Shown piece by piece: positions 37,068-45,227 of a stretch of 52,958 nucleotides of DNA. Source of the stretch: a bacterium (GTDB lineage Bacteria; Bacteroidota; Bacteroidia; Cytophagales; Cyclobacteriaceae). Position numbers and translations under genes: made by a program. Each line of letters starts with the position of its first letter. Position 1 is the first letter of the stretch. Where the stretch lies: contig JANSWY010000029.1 of NCBI GenBank assembly GCA_024743255.1, positions 1 through 52,958 of the forward strand, given 5' to 3'. Below the pieces are notes generated by a model, which did no database searches, was not told the DNA's origin, and saw only the letters and a list, made by a program, of their open reading frames with translations.

Positions 37068-37391
37068 ATGGTTTATGCACTAAGTATTTTATTGTTTTTA
37101 CATGGCTTGATTCATGTATTAGGTTTTGCAAAGGCATATTGGAGTAAAAATGTTCCTCAATTGAAATCTGAAATTCCCAAACCAGAAGGAATTGTATGGC
37201 TGACTGTCGCAATTGTTATGGTGGTTTCTGGGGTATTCTTCATTCTCCAGCTGAATTACCTGATATGGCTAGCTGTTGCGGGAGTTGTTTTTTCCCAAAT
37301 ACTAATCTTTAAATCATGGGAAGATGCAAAATATGGGACGATTGCCAACATCATTGTTGCCTTGCAAATCACATACTTGTATATGATATAG
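37068..37391 (+). CDS. Small four-helix membrane protein
   Basis: 107 residues, mostly four hydrophobic helices with a short polar stretch (AKAYWSKNVPQLKSEIPKPEG) after the first. It resembles small conserved integral membrane proteins of Bacteroidota with no known function. The N-terminal ALSILLFLHGLIHVLGF contains two histidines in a helix, which might bind metal or heme; that is speculation. The gene is convergent with galK, 13 bases apart, and is preceded by a 163-base gap. Confidence 0.65.
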   Translation: MVYALSILLFLHGLIHVLGFAKAYWSKNVPQLKSEIPKPEGIVWLTVAIVMVVSGVFFILQLNYLIWLAVAGVVFSQILIFKSWEDAKYGTIANIIVALQITYLYMI

Positions 37392-37404
37392 TTTAGTATT
37401 CGTA

Positions 37405-38556
37405 TTAGAGAACTATTCTTTCCGCTCCATTTGCTATTTCTATCTCAATTGGAGTGATATCTAAACTATACTCTTTCTTGTAAGCCTCTGAGATTTCTTG
37501 GATAAACGCTTGTTCTTCGCCTGCCTTAATCAGATTAATTGTGCAACCACCAAAACCGCCACCCATCATTCTCGCGCCAAGAATGGCATGATGATTATTA
37601 GCAAAATCAGCCATAAAATCAATTTCAGGGCATGTAATTTCATATTCGGTAGCCATTCCTAATTGGGCTCTTTTCAATATTTCTCCGGCCTTTTCTAATT
37701 CCCCACAACTGATCGCTGACGCAAACTCTTGAACTCTATCATTCTCTTCAATCACATATTTGCATCTTCTTAAGACCACTTCATCAAGATCAGACGCCTC
37801 TGAAAGAATCGTCATATTCACATCACGCAAGCTATTTACTTCTGGATACTTCTCTTGGATTAACCTTACTCCTTCTTCACACTGTTTTTTTCTAACATTG
37901 TATTCAGAGTCAACCAGGTTATGTGAAACTTTAGAGTTTAATAGCAGGAATTTATAACCATCAATTTCAAGTGGAAAAAGTTTGTACTCCAAAGACCTGC
38001 AATCCAACAATAAAGCGTGTTTCTGCTTACCCATCACACTCGCAAACTGATCCATAATACCACACATTACACCAGCGTAATTGTGCTCTGCTTTTTGAGA
38101 AATCTGCGCGATTTCTACAGGTTCCAGGTCCAGTTCAAAAAGTTCGTTGAGTGCTGTGCATGTGCCACATTCCAACGCTGCTGAAGAAGACATACCCGCG
38201 CCTTGAGGCACATCACCCTGAAAAACCATATCAAGGCCCGACACCTCCTCCCCCATTTTTGAAATCTCTGCAATCACTCCAAATACATAACTCTTCCATG
38301 ATTCGGTCTTGAGTGAATCCAAATCCGAAAGATCAAACTGAAACAACTCATCAAAATCAACCGAATAGACATTCACCTGAGAAGAGTTATTAGGGGCAAT
38401 TGCAAAATAGATAGATTGACTTACCGCTGCAGGAAGCACAAAACCTTCATTATAATCTGTATGCTCCCCTATTAGATTTATTCTTCCCGGAGCTCTAAAT
38501 AGCAATGGATCTTTTTGAAATTTCTGCTTGAAGATTTTGGCTATTTTTTGAGTCAT
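37405..38556 (-). CDS. galK: Galactokinase
   Basis: 383 residues, the standard length. It has the GHMP-kinase galactokinase signature APGRINLIGEHTDYNEGFVLP near residues 21-41, the ATP-binding PQGAGMSSSAALE, and the C-terminal ARMMGGGFGGCTINL. It phosphorylates galactose to galactose-1-phosphate in the cytoplasm (Leloir pathway). No galT or galE lies beside it, so the pathway genes are dispersed. Monocistronic, with 189 upstream bases. Confidence 0.95.
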   Translation of the reverse strand: MTQKIAKIFKQKFQKDPLLFRAPGRINLIGEHTDYNEGFVLPAAVSQSIYFAIAPNNSSQVNVYSVDFDELFQFDLSDLDSLKTESWKSYVFGVIAEISKMGEEVSGLDMVFQGDVPQGAGMSSSAALECGTCTALNELFELDLEPVEIAQISQKAEHNYAGVMCGIMDQFASVMGKQKHALLLDCRSLEYKLFPLEIDGYKFLLLNSKVSHNLVDSEYNVRKKQCEEGVRLIQEKYPEVNSLRDVNMTILSEASDLDEVVLRRCKYVIEENDRVQEFASAISCGELEKAGEILKRAQLGMATEYEITCPEIDFMADFANNHHAILGARMMGGGFGGCTINLIKAGEEQAFIQEISEAYKKEYSLDITPIEIEIANGAERIVL

Positions 38557-38745
38557 TGCAATGGAAAGAATATCGGTGTTCTCTAGGGTAGAGAAGATAG
38601 ATCATTATTTGTAACAAATAAATTACCCAAGAGAAAAAGTCCAGAAGAACTTGAAAATCTTAGCTAAAAATAACCAAGTCTTCCAAATAGCTTCACTCCA
38701 CTTATTCCGTATAAGCAACAGTATATCTTCCTGTTTTACAAACAA

Positions 38746-39081
38746 TTAGTACACAATAACCTTGTTCTGCTCCTGCAACAATTGCTTAGCCTCTCTCCAA
38801 TCTAGAAAATCATCAGCCACTACCGTAAGTGTCTTGATCGACTTAGCAATATGACCCGCCTTTTTCATCGCTTTTAGGTGATGACCATTTCTTGCAAACT
38901 GCTTCATCTCCACTTCATTTCGCCATAAAGTCATAGTGTAGTGCTTTGACCAAAAACCTGTCTTTTTAAATCCAATACAAGAGGCTGTTTTCATTTCACG
39001 CATAATTTGCATTGCGTCTATGGATAATTGAAAAAACTTCAAAGGGCTTTTCAATTCAATACATGTTATTACCAATATCAT
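38746..39081 (-). CDS. Small protein, possible DUF3291/monooxygenase-like fold
   Basis: 111 residues without a signal peptide. ARNGHHLKAMKKAG and FWSKHYTMTLWRNEVEMKQF resemble the helix-plus-strand core of dimeric alpha/beta-barrel proteins such as DUF3291 or antibiotic-biosynthesis-monooxygenase-like proteins. The match is by eye only and the function is unknown. It follows the serine hydrolase gene, 37 bases downstream on the same strand, and may be co-transcribed with it. Confidence 0.6.
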   Translation of the reverse strand: MILVITCIELKSPLKFFQLSIDAMQIMREMKTASCIGFKKTGFWSKHYTMTLWRNEVEMKQFARNGHHLKAMKKAGHIAKSIKTLTVVADDFLDWREAKQLLQEQNKVIVY

Positions 39082-39118
39082 ATGATGTACCTATTAGAAT
39101 CTTCCATTCAACTATATT

Positions 39119-40273
39119 CTAGTTGCTTTTGTAAAACTCACGTACTCTACGAGTTATCGTATTAGACAGACTTTGACTAGCATCACCATTATTGGTTAAA
39201 ACGATGATTTCCAGATCCATATCAGGGTTAATTAGCAGCATGCTTCTATATCCATCAAACCCACCTATATGCCAATAGTCGTTTACATCAGTCAGGTCTG
39301 CTTCCTGATGCCAGTAGTTGCTTCCAGTCCCTAGAATCCATCCCAGGCCATAGTCACCCAACCAGGAAATTGATGATTTGGGTTGAACCATAGTTTGAAG
39401 TGTTTGTTGTGAAACGATATCGTTTTCTAAAACAGCCTGGACAAACAGATTCAAATCATTAACACTACTGGCAATTCCACTTGCCCCGTAGATCAAGGAA
39501 TTGAATCCTTTCACTTTGACTTCAGTTCCAAAGTTGAGCGCATAATTATCATTAACATCTCCCAAACTCTCGTTCTCGTGAATTACAAACGAGTTGCTCA
39601 TACCATATGGCTCAAAAAATTTAGTTCTCATGTACGTTGGATAATCCATTCCACTTGTTCTCTCCACAATCAAGGCTAAAAAAACGTAACCTGTGTTGCT
39701 GTATTCAGCCGAAGCGCCAGGAATGAACATTAAATTCTGAATTCCAGAAACAGGTACCAGGTCTAAGATCTGAGAAGTTGTTAGGTTATCCAGACTCGAC
39801 AAATTTGTATTATCATCGATATAATCTAATAAGCCAGCTCTGTGCGTAAGTAAATGTTCAATGGTTATATCTTCAAAAACATCAGGCAATTCCGGGACTA
39901 TTGAAAGCAATTTGTCATCTAATGAGATTAAATCTTGCTCAACCAATTGCATGATGGCCAGTGCAGTAAAAGTCTTTGTTATTGAACCAATTCTAAAGCT
40001 TGTGTTTTCATCAATCGGGTGATTATCAAATCTCTTTGCCAGACCCCTACTTTCTTGATAGACAACATTTCCATCTTTGCGAATTAATACGCTTAGTCCT
40101 GGTTCGTCAGCAGATTGCCCATTTTGCATCAAACCATCAACCAATGAAGTGATATCTGTCGGTTCCGTTGTTACGTCGGAATCATCGTTATTACAACTCT
40201 GAATTAATAGTAAATTTATAATCAGAAGTAGTGTGAAAATATTTTTTGAGTAGTTAGAAATTCTTGCGATCAT
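39119..40273 (-). CDS. Serine hydrolase, class C beta-lactamase fold lipoprotein
   Basis: 384 residues with a lipoprotein signal ending LLIQSC (Cys27). The penicillin-binding/class C beta-lactamase motifs are present: Ser97-x-x-Lys100 in GSITKTF, the tyrosine motif YSNTGY near 193, and HIGGFDGY near the C-terminus in place of KTG. The body (EHLLTHRAGLLDY, YGASGIASSVNDLNLFVQAV) is typical of the Beta-lactamase/D-aminopeptidase esterase group. It probably acts on peptides, D-amino acid amides or esters in the periplasm rather than on antibiotics. Start fixed by the signal peptide. Confidence 0.88.
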   Translation of the reverse strand: MIARISNYSKNIFTLLLIINLLLIQSCNNDDSDVTTEPTDITSLVDGLMQNGQSADEPGLSVLIRKDGNVVYQESRGLAKRFDNHPIDENTSFRIGSITKTFTALAIMQLVEQDLISLDDKLLSIVPELPDVFEDITIEHLLTHRAGLLDYIDDNTNLSSLDNLTTSQILDLVPVSGIQNLMFIPGASAEYSNTGYVFLALIVERTSGMDYPTYMRTKFFEPYGMSNSFVIHENESLGDVNDNYALNFGTEVKVKGFNSLIYGASGIASSVNDLNLFVQAVLENDIVSQQTLQTMVQPKSSISWLGDYGLGWILGTGSNYWHQEADLTDVNDYWHIGGFDGYRSMLLINPDMDLEIIVLTNNGDASQSLSNTITRRVREFYKSN

Positions 40274-40382
40274 TTTCTTTGAGTTCTATTAAATAATTTG
40301 ACGCAAGTATCACTTGTCGCAACCCAAAAAATGCCTCATGCGGGAAGTTGAGACCTATTAATACGGATCAATTAGACCCATT

Positions 40383-41528
40383 TTATAAAGTAAGCCCTTG
40401 TTTTGATTGTTGAAATTCCTTCGGAGATTGGCCTTCAAAGTTCTTAAATACTCTATTCATGGAAGCTTTGGAATTAAATCCGCTTTCTATCCCAAGAGAG
40501 AGGATAGTGAATTTTCTTTTCTCAGGATCGGCGAGTAATTTCTTAAAATGCTCCACACGATATTGATTTACAAACTCATAAAAGCTTTTATCAGATTTTG
40601 AATTGATGATTTGGGATGCTTTATGAATTGTAATATCCACTCTCTTTGCGAGATCTTCAATTTTAAGTTGTGGTTCAAGAAAGAGCTTTTCCTCTTCAAA
40701 CAGACGTAAGATCTCATTGAAGTAGGAGTCAATCCCTTCCTGATCCAGAGTTGAGGACTGATATTTTTCTTTCGAAACCAGCTCATTTTCAGTGTTTTGA
40801 GGATTGTTCTCTGCATGCAATCTAAATTCAGCAATAGAGTACTGTCTGATGCCATGGTAGCATAAGTAGAACATCAGAAATACAAAGATTATATACTCAA
40901 TCCCAAAAGCAATTTCGATGTTGGAAACCAAATCAAAAGTAAAACTGGAGAAAGTCACAAAACCAAAAATTGAATGACACAGAAGGGCCAATGTGAAGTA
41001 CCTAAACCAATTTAAATTGATGTTTTCGATTGAGGAGTGATAGTTCTTTATTTCGGTTGTGTAGTTATTGATCCTTTTCCATAGCCAAAGTGTAACTATG
41101 ATCACATATACATATTGGCTTAAATGAAAAAACGACTGGTAATTTGACGGATCAAAAAACAAAGCCTCTATTTCTGATGTCGTTTTGTATTCATTGAAGA
41201 CAAGTACATCTAGTAGAAGTAGGGTACTATAGATAAAAGGATAGATATATAACCAAAGCCATTTCGTTTTAAATCTATTTTGACCGTCCAGGAGAATTAA
41301 CCCATATATGGTTAGAACAGGCAGATAATAAGAATTGAAAAAATGGATTATGATATAGACTTCTACTGAAGGCCAGTTTTCTATCAGTACTTGTGATCCT
41401 AATATTCCGGCAAAAAATAAAATCAGAGCAATCAAATGATAGTCACTAAGAATCTTATCCTTCTTCAACAGAATGAATAATAAGAATATTGATAAAATGC
41501 CCAGACCAATGACAATGGGGAAAATCAT
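40383..41528 (-). CDS. AraC family regulator with N-terminal membrane domain
   Basis: 381 residues. Seven or so hydrophobic helices (1-225) form a membrane domain. A cytoplasmic linker and an AraC/XylS double HTH domain follow (about 270-375, with LAKRVDITIHKASQIIN, LGIESGFNSKASMNRVFKNFEGQSPKEFQQ). This membrane-tethered AraC architecture is common in Bacteroidota and is thought to sense extracellular or membrane signals. It lies 109 bases upstream of the serine hydrolase gene on the same strand, which may be its target. Confidence 0.88.
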   Translation of the reverse strand: MIFPIVIGLGILSIFLLFILLKKDKILSDYHLIALILFFAGILGSQVLIENWPSVEVYIIIHFFNSYYLPVLTIYGLILLDGQNRFKTKWLWLYIYPFIYSTLLLLDVLVFNEYKTTSEIEALFFDPSNYQSFFHLSQYVYVIIVTLWLWKRINNYTTEIKNYHSSIENINLNWFRYFTLALLCHSIFGFVTFSSFTFDLVSNIEIAFGIEYIIFVFLMFYLCYHGIRQYSIAEFRLHAENNPQNTENELVSKEKYQSSTLDQEGIDSYFNEILRLFEEEKLFLEPQLKIEDLAKRVDITIHKASQIINSKSDKSFYEFVNQYRVEHFKKLLADPEKRKFTILSLGIESGFNSKASMNRVFKNFEGQSPKEFQQSKQGLTL

Positions 41529-41614
41529 AGAACTATTAGAAATAATAATCGCTATTCAACCTAACTATCTAAAACAGCAGATTACGAACTGACATTCACA
41601 AACATAGCAAATCT

Positions 41615-42718
41615 TTAATCATCTTCTGATTTCTCATCAATTGGTTTCCCTCTCCACCAGGTAGCTAAAGAAGATCCTGTGATGTTCATCAACGGTCCAA
41701 ACACAGCAGGAGCTAATCCCATTGTAGCTACCCTACCCATTTCAAGTGCAATACCCGAAGCAAGACCTGAATTTTGCATCCCCACCTCAAATGCGATCGT
41801 TCGGGAAGATTTTTGATCCATTCCAAACAGACGGCAAATATTATAACCCAATAAATACCCAATGGAATTATGAACCAAAACAACAGCAATCAGTATGAAA
41901 CCTATAGTTAGTAAGGAATCTCTACCAGCCGCAGTAATGATGGTTATGATAATCGCAATTCCCGCCATAGAAATAATGGGCATCACCTTATCCAACCATT
42001 TGAACTTACCATGGAAGAAATAATTGAAAATCAGTCCCAGAACTATAGGTATGATTACGATCTTAACAATGCTGAAGAACATGGAAATAAAGTCAATTGG
42101 CACTAGCTGATCAGCTAATAATTTCATTAAAAAGGGAGTCATAATTGGAGCCAGAAGTGTGGCTATTGCTGTGAGCGTGAGTGAAAGGGCGAGATTGGCT
42201 TTGGATATGTAAGACATTACATTGGAAGCCAGTCCACTGGGCGAGCAACCAACCAAAATAATTCCCGCTGCAATCTCATTCGGCAATCCCGAAAAATATG
42301 CTAAACCAAATCCTACAACCGGCATAATAGTAAACTGACATAAAATCCCAACGAGCACACCTTTAGGCATTTTCACAACACCCAAAAAGTCCTTAAAGCT
42401 CATTGAAAACCCCATTCCAAACATGATGATTATAAGCAATGGTACAATTAGAACTTTTAGGTTTACACCTCCAATCTCAGTAAATAACCCTGGATAATAC
42501 AATGAAGCCGCAACCGCAGCAAAAATCAGAATGGTAAAAGAAAAGCCCTTAAGAATTTCATATCTCCTAACACCCAAAGCCAGAGAGCAAAAAAATACGA
42601 CAAAAGGGATTCCGGCTTTTTCGATATTTCCAGGTAGGATAAAATATAGAATTAGAAGCAGGGATATACCGGAAATAACAATGGCAATTAATGTAAACTT
42701 CCTGTGGATTTCATTCAT
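41615..42718 (-). CDS. Bile acid:sodium symporter (BASS) family protein
   Basis: 367 residues from the ATG at 42718. Nine to ten membrane helices are present with the family's conserved segments FGMGFSMSFKDFLGVV, VGCSPSGLASNVMSYISKANLALSLTLTAIATLLAP, and FEVGMQNSGLASGIAL. BASS proteins move organic anions with sodium; bacterial members often carry pantoate or other metabolites. The frame remains open upstream to 42841, but those 41 residues are not family-like, so I chose the internal start MNEIHRKF. Confidence 0.88.
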   Translation of the reverse strand: MNEIHRKFTLIAIVISGISLLLILYFILPGNIEKAGIPFVVFFCSLALGVRRYEILKGFSFTILIFAAVAASLYYPGLFTEIGGVNLKVLIVPLLIIIMFGMGFSMSFKDFLGVVKMPKGVLVGILCQFTIMPVVGFGLAYFSGLPNEIAAGIILVGCSPSGLASNVMSYISKANLALSLTLTAIATLLAPIMTPFLMKLLADQLVPIDFISMFFSIVKIVIIPIVLGLIFNYFFHGKFKWLDKVMPIISMAGIAIIITIITAAGRDSLLTIGFILIAVVLVHNSIGYLLGYNICRLFGMDQKSSRTIAFEVGMQNSGLASGIALEMGRVATMGLAPAVFGPLMNITGSSLATWWRGKPIDEKSEDD

Positions 42719-42873
42719 GCTTGAAATTACTGAATAATGGGTAATTTGGAATGTGTTGATGCTATTCAACGATAGACTTAAAATGAGTAGACAATTCATT
42801 TTTGAGTTGAAATCAACAGCTTTTTTTAGAAAATTACTCACAATACATGTTGATAATGTTTTTTTTGAAGAAA

Positions 42874-42902
42874 TTGGGTTGAGCCATTGGTTTATACTTT
42901 TC
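42874..42902 (+). promoter_or_regulatory. Candidate promoter of the AAA-DUF4435 gene
   Basis: TTG at 42874-42876 is followed after 18 bases by TACTTTTC (42895-42902), one base off TAnnTTTG. It lies about 50 bases before the ATG at 42955. The spacing is near the Bacteroidota norm. Confidence 0.3.
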
Positions 42903-42954
42903 TTAGAAAGTATTGATATTTTAATCTTTTCAGTAAATCATCAGACCAATTGTT

Positions 42955-44859
42955 ATGGACAAAGTTTTAGAAATTCATTTATCAATCAAGAAATCTCAGG
43001 AATCAATAAAATTGCATTTTGATACTGCTAAGAAAATTAATTGTGACAATAAAGTTTTGGAAGCTCTGGAAAAAGCACTTGAATATTCGGAATTAATCGA
43101 TTTTGAAAATTTGCTTACAAGAACTAAAACGAGATATTTCAAACAATTTGATTCAGATTTAATTCAAATTTTAAATGCACTTCCATACGGGAGGTATGAC
43201 AACCTAAAGCATTTGAGTTTCAAAAATAAAGATCAACTTGAAGATCTTAAGCGAAGCTTTGACAATAGTGAAGAAGATCTAGTTGGGGCGATTATGAATC
43301 TTGAGTTTAATCTCAATGTGTTTACAAAAATTAGCTTCTTCGAAAGTAATGTAGTAGTAGTCGGCGCAAATGGAAGTGGTAAAACAACACTATCTAGCAG
43401 GTTCAGAAACTATTTGCAGAACAATGGTGTGGTATTAAGCGCTCAAAGGATTTTGTTTCTATCCGACTTTCAATCAATTGCTAAACCTAAAAAAACAGCT
43501 GAAGACTTGAAAATTTCTCAGCAAAAGGAAAAGTCAAGCAAAAAACCAGAGGAACTTCAATTTTTACAAAATGAATTTTCAGTTATTGTAAAAAACCTTA
43601 TTTCCGATAATTTGTATAATAGTTTTTTATATAGACAGAAATCTCTGAACCAATCTCAGCAAAAGCAAAACATTTCACCACCAAAATCAACAAATCTTGA
43701 CCAAACAATAGAGATTTGGAATTTCTTAATTTCACACAGAAGACTTGGTTTATCAGAAGATGGAACCAACTTGGAAGTTGAAGTTGAGACCGGAATAAAA
43801 CCATATCCAGCCAGTGATTTGAGTGATGGAGAAAAAGTAATCCTATATTTTATATCTCAAGTAATACAAGCGCCCAAGAACGGTTTTATAGTTATCGATG
43901 AACCCGAAATGTATTTACACAAAACCATTTTGAATAAATTATGGGACATTTTAGAAAGTCATAGACAAGATTGTGTTTTCATTTATTTAACACATGATTT
44001 GGAGTTTGCAGTAAGCCGAACTGCAAAAAAAGTATGGGTAAAAGAATTTAAGTTTCCTGAATTCTGGGAGATAGAAGTAATTGAAGAAAATGAAATTCCG
44101 GAAAGTCTACTACTAGAACTTTTAGGAAGTCGAAAAAACATTTTGTTTTGCGAAGGTGATGAAGAAAGCAGGGATTTTAGAATTTATTCCCAATTGTTTC
44201 CCTGGCTCACGGTTATGCATGTAGGAGGATGCTTCGAAGTTATTAATTATACAAAAGCGTTTAACAAACTACAAAATGTTTCTACCAGGGCTTTGGGTAT
44301 AATAGATTCAGATCATCGAGACCCAGCCCAATTAAAATCACTTGCTAAGAAACATGTCTTTGCCCTGTCTGTTGCTGAAGTAGAAAATCTTCTCCTAGAT
44401 GAAGATTTTCTAGCTTTTTTTTTAGTGAAAAATCAAATCTCAGCTGATAGGTTGCAAATTCTAAAATCTGCAGTTATTACCGATCTTCAGAAAAAGCAAG
44501 AGATTCAAATTTCAAACTATGTGTCTACTAAGATTGATTTCTACTTCAAAAGTACCCATCCAAAAAAAGGAAATGATTTGAATGGTGTGAAAGATAACTT
44601 CCAATCATTTACGAGTAAAATTGATATTGAAAAGTGGTATGATGAAAGAAAGGTTTTTCTAGACGAAATCATATCTAAGAAAGATTACGATAAGGCAATA
44701 ACAATTTTCAATAACAAGGATGGCTTAATACAGCTTGTTGAAAGTAAATTAAAGGTTTCAAATTTTGTTGATAAATGCATAACTCTTCTTCAATCTGACA
44801 AAAAATCTCATCCTCCATTACATAAGCATTTTCCAAAAGATATTTTACAATTGCGTTAA
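42955..44859 (+). CDS. AAA ATPase fused to a TOPRIM-like DUF4435 domain, PARIS (AriA-AriB)-like
   Basis: 634 residues. An ABC/AAA15-type ATPase comes first: Walker A VGANGSGKTT at 136-145, an ABC-signature-like DLSDGEKVI near 290, and Walker B VIDEPE at 313-318 followed by YLTHD. A DUF4435/TOPRIM-like nuclease domain follows, with the glutamate in FCEGDEES (Glu400), the DxD pair in GIIDSDHRD (451 and 453) and the family's VAEVENLLL. PARIS defence consists of AriA (ATPase) and AriB (DUF4435), and single-gene merged forms are known. This protein has that order, although it is short for a merged PARIS. It is isolated and appears A/T richer than the upstream genes, suggesting transfer. It lies outside the element at 44974. 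Confidence 0.8.
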   Translation: MDKVLEIHLSIKKSQESIKLHFDTAKKINCDNKVLEALEKALEYSELIDFENLLTRTKTRYFKQFDSDLIQILNALPYGRYDNLKHLSFKNKDQLEDLKRSFDNSEEDLVGAIMNLEFNLNVFTKISFFESNVVVVGANGSGKTTLSSRFRNYLQNNGVVLSAQRILFLSDFQSIAKPKKTAEDLKISQQKEKSSKKPEELQFLQNEFSVIVKNLISDNLYNSFLYRQKSLNQSQQKQNISPPKSTNLDQTIEIWNFLISHRRLGLSEDGTNLEVEVETGIKPYPASDLSDGEKVILYFISQVIQAPKNGFIVIDEPEMYLHKTILNKLWDILESHRQDCVFIYLTHDLEFAVSRTAKKVWVKEFKFPEFWEIEVIEENEIPESLLLELLGSRKNILFCEGDEESRDFRIYSQLFPWLTVMHVGGCFEVINYTKAFNKLQNVSTRALGIIDSDHRDPAQLKSLAKKHVFALSVAEVENLLLDEDFLAFFLVKNQISADRLQILKSAVITDLQKKQEIQISNYVSTKIDFYFKSTHPKKGNDLNGVKDNFQSFTSKIDIEKWYDERKVFLDEIISKKDYDKAITIFNNKDGLIQLVESKLKVSNFVDKCITLLQSDKKSHPPLHKHFPKDILQLR

Positions 44860-44943
44860 TAAATTTTTACTCCAATTGAATATCAATCAATATCTTTCAT
44901 ATTGTAACTGCAACCTCAAATAAACAAAACACCCCTATAAAAC

Positions 44944-44965
44944 AAAAAACCCCGCTTTCGCGGGG
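44944..44965 (-). terminator. Terminator of the original tRNA-Arg gene
   Basis: CCCCGC-GAAA-GCGGGG read on the minus strand (44965-44950), followed by six T residues (44949-44944). It lies 9 bases after the tRNA fragment and is the native terminator of the disrupted tRNA gene. Confidence 0.85.
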
Positions 44966-44973
44966 TTTACTTG

Positions 44974-45026
44974 TGATTCCACCAGGACTCGAACCTGGAA
45001 CCTACTGCTTAGAAGGCAGTTGCTCA
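44974..45026 (-). tRNA. Displaced 3' part of tRNA-Arg(UCU), not a complete gene
   Basis: Read on the minus strand this holds the end of the D stem (GAGC), the full anticodon arm ACTGC-CTTCTAA-GCAGT (anticodon TCT), the variable loop, the T arm CCAGG-TTCGAGT-CCTGG, and the acceptor strand TGGAATC with discriminator A. The 5' acceptor strand GATTCCA and the D-loop are missing; homology stops near 45026. It is therefore a 3' remnant left when an element inserted in the tRNA gene. The intact gene should lie at the other end of the element, beyond this window. Confidence 0.85.
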
Positions 45027-45046
45027 ACACTTATCAGCACTTATCA
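45027..45046 (+). repeat. Tandem 10-bp repeat at the element edge
   Basis: acacttatca (45027-45036) is followed directly by gcacttatca (45037-45046), with a further gacacttatt at 45082-45091. These lie just inside the tRNA remnant and could be integrase arm-type or accessory-factor binding sites. Confidence 0.5.
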
Positions 45047-45133
45047 TTATTTATTGTATTAACATATATATCTGATTTATAGACACTTATTGCCCACTTT
45101 CAATTATCAATATTTATCAAAAATGTTGGTTAA

Positions 45134-45164
45134 TTTGTTGGTGAGATCCTTTTGTTGGTGAGAT
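45134..45164 (+). repeat. 14-bp direct repeat, 17-bp period
   Basis: tttgttggtgagat occurs at 45134-45147 and again at 45151-45164, with partial copies (atgttggtta, attgttggtta) on either side. It lies between the attachment site and the integrase start and is a good candidate for recombinase arm sites or autoregulation. Confidence 0.55.
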
Positions 45165-45227
45165 TGTTGGTTAGTTTTGTGGCCTACTGCTTCAACCTAC
45201 TGTTGTGGCCAAATCATACTGAATTAC

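Larger units (their letters stand above)
44860..45227. other. Gene-free stretch with attachment site and integrase arm repeats
   Basis: 368 bases between the AAA-DUF4435 gene and the integrase start. It holds the terminator hairpin, the tRNA-Arg 3' fragment and two sets of short direct repeats listed separately. I see no further gene. Confidence 0.6.

Noticed and set aside
42719-42841. 41 extra N-terminal residues of the bile acid symporter-like protein
   Set aside because: They are not membrane-family-like, and the internal ATG at 42718 directly precedes the first transmembrane helix.
42955-44859. AAA-DUF4435 gene as part of the integrative element
   Set aside because: It lies on the chromosomal side of the tRNA remnant and its native terminator, outside the predicted element. 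It may belong to another, older insertion.
44974-45060. A complete tRNA-Arg gene
   Set aside because: The 5' acceptor strand (GATTCCA) and the D-loop are absent upstream. Only the 3' part is present.
45027-45164. CRISPR array
   Set aside because: The repeats are only 10-14 bases long, have two or three copies and lack spacers of uniform length. No cas genes are present.
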